The notes beneath the pieces are model-generated. The model was not told the DNA's origin, searched no databases, and was given only the letters and a program-made list of their open reading frames with translations. From positions 62,001 to 126,000 of the forward strand of contig NZ_FNGE01000004.1 in assembly GCF_900102885.1 (NCBI RefSeq): DNA of 64,000 nucleotides, read 5' to 3'. Both the position numbers and the translations under genes were made by a program. How positions within the stretch are numbered: the first letter of the stretch is position 1; the number at the start of each line of letters is the position of its first letter. Shown here piece after piece: positions 63,952 to 64,000 of this stretch. The stretch comes from Paracoccus chinensis. GTDB lineage: Bacteria; Pseudomonadota; Alphaproteobacteria; Rhodobacterales; Rhodobacteraceae.

Positions 63952-64000
63952 CAGGCGCGCCCCCGGTGTCCGGGGGCCGAGGTTGGCCGGGGCTTGCGGA
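63952..64000. other. Upstream flank at the window end
   Basis: Short non-coding flank upstream of the quinone oxidoreductase. It has a GC hairpin (GCCCCCGG...CCGGGGGC, 63959-63980). Nothing else can be said. Confidence 0.3.

Overview
The window looks like ordinary chromosome from an alphaproteobacterium of the Rhodobacteraceae, most likely a Paracoccus. It is GC-rich throughout and nearly all coding. Three proteins point to Paracoccus: a 394-residue aromatic aminotransferase of the P. denitrificans type, a 190-residue Rieske protein beginning [12 protein letters not shown], and a cytochrome c1 with the acidic, alanine/proline-rich N-terminal insertion known from P. denitrificans. I see no rRNA, tRNA, CRISPR array, phage or insertion sequence.

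Layout. 0-2.4 kb: a tandem-VOC and tandem-DUF1428 operon diverges from an HxlR-type regulator, with a perfect palindrome between them. 2.4-6 kb: an Lrp-type regulator diverges from a type III-fold ornithine decarboxylase, and metF diverges from a MetR-like LysR regulator. 6-18.4 kb: a DUF4126 protein, an inositol monophosphatase, a DMT exporter, a lytic transglycosylase, dapA, an SMR exporter, hisC, a ThDP enzyme, a K+-channel-like protein, smpB, then a mercaptopyruvate sulfurtransferase-aromatic aminotransferase pair. 18.4-30.4 kb: a DUF1127 protein, rsmE/ubiA in very tight divergence, an OmpA-family protein, msrA-prmA, a P1 peptidase, an SH3/DUF1236 protein, gabD, and an RTX metalloprotease gene broken by an apparent one-base frameshift. 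30.4-40.6 kb: a thiolase, a STAS/anti-sigma-kinase pair, uvrC, a pteridine-reductase-like SDR, a 37-residue membrane peptide, an S49 peptidase, and a sulfate ABC transporter operon (cysA-sbp-cysT-cysW). 40.9-45.5 kb: the cytochrome bc1 operon petABC and a membrane protein. 45.7-55.2 kb: a MORN-repeat protein, NAD synthesis and salvage genes (nadE, pncB, pncA) with a toxin-antitoxin pair between them, a DASS transporter, trhO and an orphan. 55.2-64 kb: maeB, an exported hydratase-fold protein, mutS, a DUF1013 (TrcR) protein, RNase T2 and a quinone oxidoreductase.

How the genes connect. Sulfur metabolism recurs: sulfate uptake, metF/metR, mercaptopyruvate sulfurtransferase, msrA and the rhodanese-type trhO. 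NAD is made from deamido-NAD by NadE and salvaged by PncA and PncB. The bc1 complex uses ubiquinone, to which UbiA contributes.

Most of the content is housekeeping. The less expected observations are: two intergenic arrays of TGCA repeated exactly every 11 bp; a cytochrome c1 extension of about 325 residues; a recurring hairpin-plus-GGATATTT element at gene 3' ends; the frameshifted RTX protease; and a promoter/operator signal ahead of the toxin-antitoxin pair.
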